64,000 nucleotides of DNA, from the NCBI RefSeq assembly GCF_026898095.1, contig NZ_CP114015.1:186001-250000 (forward strand), read 5' to 3'. The notes beneath the pieces are model-generated. The model did not search any database. It saw nothing but the letters and a program-made list of their open reading frames with translations, and was not told the DNA's origin. Source of the stretch: Arthrobacter sp. ATA002 (GTDB lineage: Bacteria > Actinomycetota > Actinomycetes > Actinomycetales > Micrococcaceae). Position numbers and translations under genes: made by a program. This document shows, one piece after another, positions 58,362 to 64,000 of the stretch; the stretch's first letter is position 1; each line of letters begins with the position of its first letter.

Positions 58362-60046
58362 ATGCGCTCTGCCGCTGACATGTCCAGTGATTTGGAAATC
58401 TCCCGCCGGGCGGTGATGCGGCCCGTGACTGACGTTGCACGTGCCGCCGGCATTCCCGAAGAGGCCCTGGAACTGTACGGGCGGTACAAAGCCAAGATTG
58501 ACCCGCTGCTGGTGCCGCCGCGGAGCACCCGCGGGCAGGTGGTGCTCGTGACCGCCATGAGCCCCACTCCGGCCGGCGAGGGGAAATCCACCGTCACCGT
58601 GGGGCTGGGGGACGCGCTCGCGAAGGCGGGAGCCAGCACTGTCGTCGCCCTGCGCGAACCGTCCCTGGGGCCGGTGCTGGGACTGAAGGGCGGGGCAACC
58701 GGCGGCGGCTACTCCCAGGTGGTGCCGATGGAGGACATCAACCTGCACTTCACCGGAGACTTTCACGCCATCACCACGGCCAACAACGCACTGACCGCCC
58801 TGCTGGACAACCATATCCACCAGGGCAACGAGCTGGGCATCGACCCGCGCCGGATTATCTTCCGCCGGGTCATGGATATGAATGACCGCTCGCTGCGCAA
58901 CATCGTGATTGGCCTGGGCGGACCCGCCGAGGGCACACCGCGCCAGGACGGCTTCGACATCACGGTGGCATCCGAAATCATGGCCGTGTTCTGCCTGGCC
59001 CGGGACCTGGATGACTTGAAGGAGCGGCTGGCCCGGATCACCGTGGGGTACACCTACGACCGGCATCCCGTGACGGTGCGCGACCTCGGCGTGGAGGGCG
59101 CCCTGACGCTGCTGCTGAAGGACGCCGTCAAGCCGAACCTTGTGCAGACCCTTGCCGGCACGCCCGCCCTGATCCACGGCGGCCCGTTTGCCAACATCGC
59201 GCACGGCTGCAACTCCGTCATCGCCACCGAACTGGCACGCACTGTTGCCGATGTGGTGGTGACCGAAGCAGGTTTTGGTGCTGACCTGGGCGCCGAAAAG
59301 TACATGGACATCACGTCCCGGGCAGCTGACGTGGCACCGGACGCCGTGGTGCTGGTCGCCACGATCCGTGCCCTCAAAATGCACGGCGGGGTGCCCGGAA
59401 CGAGCTGGACCTGGCCAACCCGGCGGCGCTGGAGGCGGGAACCGCGAACCTGCGCCGGCACATCGCGAACATCCGCAAGTTCGGCCTGAATCCGGTGGTG
59501 GCCGTCAACGTGTTCAGCACTGACACACCGCAGGAAATCCAGTGGCTGCTGAACTGGTGTGGGGCCGAGGGCGTGGCGGCGGCTGCTGCCGACGTGTGGG
59601 CGCAGGGCGGCGGGGGACCGGGCGGCGATGCGCTGGCGGCCGCTGTCCTGGCTGCCCTGGAGAGCCCCGGAGACTTCAGGTTCCTGTATCCGCTGGAACT
59701 GCCGGTGGAGGAAAAAATCCGCACCGTGGTCCGGGAAATCTACGGTGCCGACGACGTCGAATTCTCCCTGCCGGCGCTGCGCCGGCTGGAGGAGATCAGG
59801 GCCGGCGGCTGGGACGGCCTGCCGGTGTGCATGGCCAAGACCCAGTACTCGTTCTCCGACAACGCGTCGCTGCTCGGCGCGCCGACGGGTTTCACGGTGC
59901 ACGTGAGGGACCTGATTCTCAAAACCGGTGCAGGTTTCGTCGTCGCGCTCACCGGGACGGTGATGACCATGCCCGGGCTGCCGAAAGCTCCCGCGGCACT
60001 GCGCATGGATGTTGCGGCGGACGGCACTCCGCGGGGCCTGTCGTGA
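58362..60046 (+). CDS. fhs: Formate-tetrahydrofolate ligase (frameshifted)
   Basis: 561 residues after restoring one base at 59395-59402. ATP site [20 protein letters not shown]; signatures [20 protein letters not shown] and [20 protein letters not shown]; the second half has [39 protein letters not shown] and a C-terminus ending in GTPRGLS. It makes 10-formyl-THF from formate, THF and ATP. ATG 58362 is the first in frame. It lies 66 bases after mshA and converges on ino1. Confidence 0.94.
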
Positions 60047-60060
60047 GGCCCCGCGGAGTG
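60025..60060. terminator. Hairpin between fhs and ino1
   Basis: Perfect 15-bp stem CACTCCGCGGGGCCT (60025-60039) and its complement (60046-60060), loop 60040-60045, overlapping the fhs stop codon. It probably serves both converging genes. Confidence 0.7.
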
Positions 60061-60073
60061 CGGCGGGGTGTTG

Positions 60074-61159
60074 TTAGCGCTCGACCACGCCGCGGATGAA
60101 CTGCTCCACCTTTTCCTTGGCGATGTCGTCGTTGTACTGCTCGGGCGGGGACTTCATGAAGTAGCTCGACGCCGAGAGGATGGGCCCGCCGATACCGCGG
60201 TCCAGGGCGATCTTGGCGGCACGCACGGCGTCGATGATGACACCGGCGGAGTTGGGGGAGTCCCAGACTTCGAGCTTGTACTCCAGCGACACCGGGGCGT
60301 CACCGAAGTTGCGCCCCTCCAGCCGGACGAAGGCCCACTTGCGGTCGTCCAGCCAGGCGACGTAGTCCGAGGGGCCGATATGGACGTCGTCGGCCTGCAG
60401 ATCAGCCGAAGTATTCGACGTGACAGCCTGGGTCTTGGAAATTTTCTTGGATTCCAGCCGCTCCCGCTCGAGCATGTTCTTGAAGTCCATGTTCCCGCCG
60501 ACATTGAGCTGGTAGGTGCGGTCCAGGATGACGCCGCGGTCCTCGAACAGCTTGGCCATCACGCGGTGCGTGATGGTGGCGCCGATCTGGCTCTTGATGT
60601 CGTCGCCGATGATGGGAACTCCGGCGGCCGTGAACTTGTCGGCCCATTCCTTGGTGCCGGCAATAAAGACGGGCAGTGCGTTAACGAATGCCACACCCGC
60701 GTCAATCGCGCACTGGGCGTAGAACTTGGCAGCCTGCTCCGAGCCGACCGGCAGGTAGCAGACCATCACGTCAACCTTGCTGTCCCGGAGCGCAGCGACA
60801 ATGTCCACCGGCTCGGCATCGGATTCCACGATGGTTTCCCGGTAGTACTTGCCCAGACCGTCCAGGGTGTGGCCCCGCTGGACCCTGACGCCGGTTTCCG
60901 GAACGTCGGCAATCTTGATGGTGTTGTTCTCGCTCGCTCCGATGGCCTCGGAAAGGTCGAGCCCGACCTTCTTGCCGTCGACGTCGAAGGCGGCCACGAA
61001 CTGCACGTCATTGACGTGGTAATCGCCGAACTTCACGTGCATCAGGCCGGGAACGGTCAGGTCCGCGTCGGCGTCGCGGTAGTACTGGACGCCCTGCACC
61101 AGCGACGCTGCGCAGTTACCAACGCCAACGATTGCGACCCGAATGGGGTTCTTTGCCAC
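60074..61159 (-). CDS. ino1: Inositol-3-phosphate synthase
   Basis: 361 residues from GTG 61159, with GGAG upstream; the frame is open 13 codons further. NAD-binding start [20 protein letters not shown], core [20 protein letters not shown], catalytic-site segments [20 protein letters not shown] and [20 protein letters not shown]. It converts glucose 6-phosphate to inositol 3-phosphate, the MshA substrate. This is the compact actinobacterial form. Confidence 0.95.
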   Translation of the reverse strand: MAKNPIRVAIVGVGNCAASLVQGVQYYRDADADLTVPGLMHVKFGDYHVNDVQFVAAFDVDGKKVGLDLSEAIGASENNTIKIADVPETGVRVQRGHTLDGLGKYYRETIVESDAEPVDIVAALRDSKVDVMVCYLPVGSEQAAKFYAQCAIDAGVAFVNALPVFIAGTKEWADKFTAAGVPIIGDDIKSQIGATITHRVMAKLFEDRGVILDRTYQLNVGGNMDFKNMLERERLESKKISKTQAVTSNTSADLQADDVHIGPSDYVAWLDDRKWAFVRLEGRNFGDAPVSLEYKLEVWDSPNSAGVIIDAVRAAKIALDRGIGGPILSASSYFMKSPPEQYNDDIAKEKVEQFIRGVVER

Positions 61160-61341
61160 GGTTCTCCTTTGAAGACAAACATCTTTCCATTGCCGCACCG
61201 GACGCGGCGGGACCGGCTCAGTCTACGGCCTGAACCTGCTGTCTTTCTGCGCGCGCGCACCGGCATCCCCCGCCGCCCGGCGAATACGGCCGCGCGGCGG
61301 GCTGCGGCGGCCCGCCGGATCCCGGGGTCATACTGGTAACC

Positions 61342-62825
61342 ATGGAGTCCAAGCCCCGGCGCCGGCCACTGCGCATAGTGGTTCCCAGCCGCAATGATCC
61401 GCTGCTCAGGACCCTGACCGAAGGAATCGGCGGCCCGCTGGGCCGCCATACCGCCCCGGGGATCGTCACGCCGGGTTTCTTTACCGTGGAGCGGGTGCTG
61501 ATCCTGTTAACCACGGCGGCGGCGCTGCTGGCCGTGCTGGTGAAGAATCCTTGCCGCAGCACCGGCTGGAGCACGCCGGGCCACTTCTACCAGGCATGCT
61601 ATTCGGACTGGCCCGTGCTGTTTGAGGACCGCGGACTGGCCGATGGCGTGTTTCCCTTCCTGACCCCGGGGCACGGGTTCGAGTACCCGGTGCTGCTGGG
61701 GCTGCTTGCCGGAGCCGTGGCCCTGCTCGTTCCGGGTGACGGCGCGGCGCCGGAGCGTGCGCTGGCATACTTCGACATCAACGCCGCCCTCGCGGTGCTG
61801 GCCTGGATCGCGACCGTCGCCGCCACGCTGCGCATGACCAACCGGCGGCCGTGGGATGCGGCCATGGTGGCGCTGGCCCCGGCCATGATCCTCTCCGTGT
61901 TCATCAACTGGGACATTTGGGCCGTACTGCTCGCGGCGCTGGGCATGCTGGCCTTCGCCCGCAGCCGTCCCGTCCTGGCCGGAGTCCTCCTGGGACTGGG
62001 CACGGCGCTGAAGCTGTATCCGGTGCTGATCCTGGGTGCCGTGCTGGTCCTGGCACTGCGCACGCTGCGGCTGCGCCCGGCAGTCCAGGCGTTCGGCGGA
62101 GCCGCGGGCGCGTGGCTGGCGGTGAACCTTCCGTTCATGGTTTCCGACTTCACCGGATGGAAGTTCTTCCTGAGCTTCACCGAAGAGCGTCCGGCCGGTT
62201 ATTCCTCGGTGTGGTTTGCCTGGAACCTCCTGGCCGCGCGGCTCGGACGCGCCGAAGCCGGACCGGAACTCATCAACTTCTGGGCGTACCTTCTCTTCGC
62301 CGCCGCGTGCGCCGGCATAGCCGTGCTGGCTCTGGCCGCGCCGCGCCGTCCCCGGCTGGCGCAGCTGGCCTTCCTGATCGTGGCGGCGTTTGTCCTCACC
62401 AACAAGGTCTATTCGCCCCAGTTTGTCCTGTGGCTGATCCCGCTGGCGGCCCTCGCCCGGCCCCGGTGGGCCGGCTTCCTGGTCTGGCAGTTTTTCGAGG
62501 TAATGCACTGGTGGGCGGTGTGGATGTACCTGGGGGCGCTGACCTCCGGGGAGACCCCCGGAACAACATCGACGCGGCATACTACGTCTGGGCGGTGGCC
62601 GGGCACGTGGCGGCCACAGCCTGGCTGATGATCCGGGTGATCACCGACATTATTTCCCCGCGGGGCGATCCGGTGCGCCGGCTCGACATCGATGACCCGC
62701 AGGGCGGGCCCTTCGACCATGCCCCGGACCGGTTCCGCCTGGGGCGCAGGACGCGGCGGCCGGCTACCGGCCCGCCCGCCGCACCTACCGTTCCGGAAAC
62801 CGTTCCAGAAAGCAGGCATCCATGA
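61342..62825 (+). CDS. GT87/DUF2029-type membrane glycosyltransferase (frameshifted near the C-terminus)
   Basis: About 494 residues when one C is added at 62555-62559; the tail then reads NNIDAAYYVWAVAGHVAATA through to 62825. About ten hydrophobic helices. Features of GT-C mannosyltransferase-like proteins: FEDRGLADGVFPFLTPGHGF EYP (in two parts), FINWDIWAVLLAALGMLAFA, GTALKLYPVLILGAVLVLAL and NKVYSPQFVLWLIPLAALAR. The donor is probably a polyprenyl-phosphate sugar; the product is unknown. The stop overlaps the next start by four bases (ATGA). Confidence 0.82.
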
Positions 62826-64000
62826 GTGACGTTTCGGTGGTCGGAGCAGGACCCAACGGGCTGGCGGCCGCGGTCATTATGGCCCGTGCCGGATTGTCAG
62901 TCCGGGTCTTTGAGGCCGGGCCCACGGCCGGCGGGGGCAGCCGGACCAAGGAGCTGCTGGAACCGGGCTACCGCTACGACGTCTGCTCGGCCGTGCATCC
63001 CATGGCGCTCGCATCACCCTTTTTCCGGGAGTTTGGCCTGGCGGAGCGGATCCGGGTCCTGGCGCCGGACGTGTCCTACGCCCATCCCCTTGACGGCGGA
63101 GACGCCGGCCTGGCCTACCGGGAGCTCGAACGCACAGTCGAGGGACTGGGGCCCGACGGCGCGGCCTTCCGCCGCCTGATGCTGCCCCTGACGGAGCGCG
63201 GCGAAGCGGTCACGAAGCTGCTCATGTCGCCGCTGGTCCGCGGGTACCGCGAACCAGCGGCAGCCCTCGCGTTCGGACGGGCGGCCCTGGAACAGGGCAC
63301 CCGGCTGTGGAACCGGCGGTTCACCGGTGAAAAAGCTCCGGCCCTCCTGACCGGCGTCGCCGCGCACCCGGTGGGGCGGATGCCGTCGCTGCCCTCGGCC
63401 GGCGGAGGCCTGCTGCTCTCACTGCTGGCGCATACCGTGGGCTGGCCCATCCCCGAGGGAGGATCCCAGGCCATCGCCGAGGCCATGGTCCGGGATTTGC
63501 AGGCCCACGGCGGCGAACTCATTACCGGACACCGGGTGGCATCCCTCAAGGAGCTGCGCGGCTCACGGACCGTACTGCTTGATGTTGCGCCGGCCACCCT
63601 GCTGGAGCTGGCCGGCGAGGAACTGCCGCGCCCGTATGCGAAGGCGCTGGAGCGCTTCCGCTACGGCAACGCCGCCTGCAAGGTGGATTTCATCCTGTCC
63701 GGGCCGGTGCCCTGGGCGAACGGGGAGGTGCACCGGGCCGGCACGGTCCATTTGGGCGGCACCCGTGCCGAGCTGGCGCGGGCCGCGGCCCGGGTGGCTG
63801 CCGGGCAGCACCCGGACCGGCCCTACGTCCTGCTGTCGCAGCCCAGCAGCTTTGACTCTTCCCGGGCGCCTGCGGGCCGTCACGTCCTCTGGACCTACTG
63901 CCATGTCCCCGCCGGCTCCACCGCAGACATGACCGGTGCCGTCACCGCGCAGATCGAACGTTTCGCTCCCGGCTTCCGGGACGTCGTCGTGCGCTCACAG
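62822..64000 (+). CDS. FAD-dependent oxidoreductase, phytoene-desaturase-like, 5' part
   Basis: 393 codons, open to the end of the window; the C-terminus lies outside. ATG 62822 overlaps the upstream stop. MSDVSVVGAGPNGLAAAVIM is the FAD-binding Rossmann motif, followed by RVFEAGPTAGGGSRTKELLE. Further typical segments are GGSQAIAEAMVRDLQAHGGE, and NAACKVDFILSGPVPWANGE near residue 285. Such proteins desaturate or oxidise carotenoids or other lipids; with no carotenoid genes nearby, the substrate is unknown. Confidence 0.87.
   Translation, partial: MSDVSVVGAGPNGLAAAVIMARAGLSVRVFEAGPTAGGGSRTKELLEPGYRYDVCSAVHPMALASPFFREFGLAERIRVLAPDVSYAHPLDGGDAGLAYRELERTVEGLGPDGAAFRRLMLPLTERGEAVTKLLMSPLVRGYREPAAALAFGRAALEQGTRLWNRRFTGEKAPALLTGVAAHPVGRMPSLPSAGGGLLLSLLAHTVGWPIPEGGSQAIAEAMVRDLQAHGGELITGHRVASLKELRGSRTVLLDVAPATLLELAGEELPRPYAKALERFRYGNAACKVDFILSGPVPWANGEVHRAGTVHLGGTRAELARAAARVAAGQHPDRPYVLLSQPSSFDSSRAPAGRHVLWTYCHVPAGSTADMTGAVTAQIERFAPGFRDVVVRSQ

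Overview
This window is the chromosomal replication-origin region of a high-GC actinobacterium. It is most likely Micrococcaceae, of the Arthrobacter type. The grounds are the conserved order around dnaA, the kinase/cell-wall operon fhaA-fhaB-pstP-rodA-pbpA-pknA-pknB next to trpG, srtE and crgA, the mycothiol gene mshA, a gnd gene between dnaN and recF, and DUF5997, DUF3566 and DLW-39-type genes. The species cannot be fixed from the sequence alone.

Layout. 1-3.4 kb: tail of a GntP permease, a YdjM-like membrane hydrolase, a VOC protein, a divergent pair (LysR-type sensor domain without HTH, and DUF5997) and tRNA-Leu. 3.8-13.2 kb: FHA/phosphatase/RodA/PBP/two PASTA kinases, which control cell-wall growth. 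13.2-20.1 kb: trpG, a small membrane protein, class E sortase, crgA, a DnaA-box cluster in a gene-free stretch, rhomboid protease, cyclophilin, a proline-spaced helical-repeat protein, a DMT transporter, tRNA-Ala, a 39-aa DLW-39-like gene and tRNA-Ile. 20.2-31.8 kb, all on the minus strand: DUF3566, gyrA, gyrB, dciA, recF, gnd, dnaN and dnaA, with oriC between dnaN and dnaA. 32.3-38.3 kb, on the plus strand: rpmH, rnpA, yidD, yidC, jag, rsmG, parA and parB. 35.8-40.1 kb: an array of nine parS or parS-like sites, two of them inside parA and parB. 40.2-46.6 kb: an accessory block between parB and cwlM, with a decayed methyltransferase and a five-gene polysaccharide cluster (processive GT2, 55-aa membrane protein, GT39-like transferase, NodB deacetylase, GH18-like protein). 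46.7-53.5 kb, minus strand: cwlM, trxA, trxB, a pseudokinase/discoidin-like membrane protein, murJ and NUDIX. 53.7-64 kb: cca, a histidine phosphatase, two small ORFs, mshA, fhs, ino1, a GT87-like transferase and the start of a phytoene-desaturase-like oxidoreductase.

How the genes work together. PknA/PknB, PstP, FhaA/FhaB, RodA/PbpA, MurJ with its pseudokinase partner, and CwlM form one network controlling peptidoglycan synthesis. DnaA/DnaN/RecF/DciA/gyrase and ParAB-parS handle replication start and chromosome segregation. MshA and Ino1 supply mycothiol precursors.

Sequence quality. Sixteen otherwise normal genes are each broken by a single frameshift, usually at or near a G/C run. In 14 of the 16 the length implies one missing base; in the other two (fhaB, trpG) it implies one extra or two missing. 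Many of these genes are normally essential. I read them as base-calling or assembly errors and give each gene its full span.
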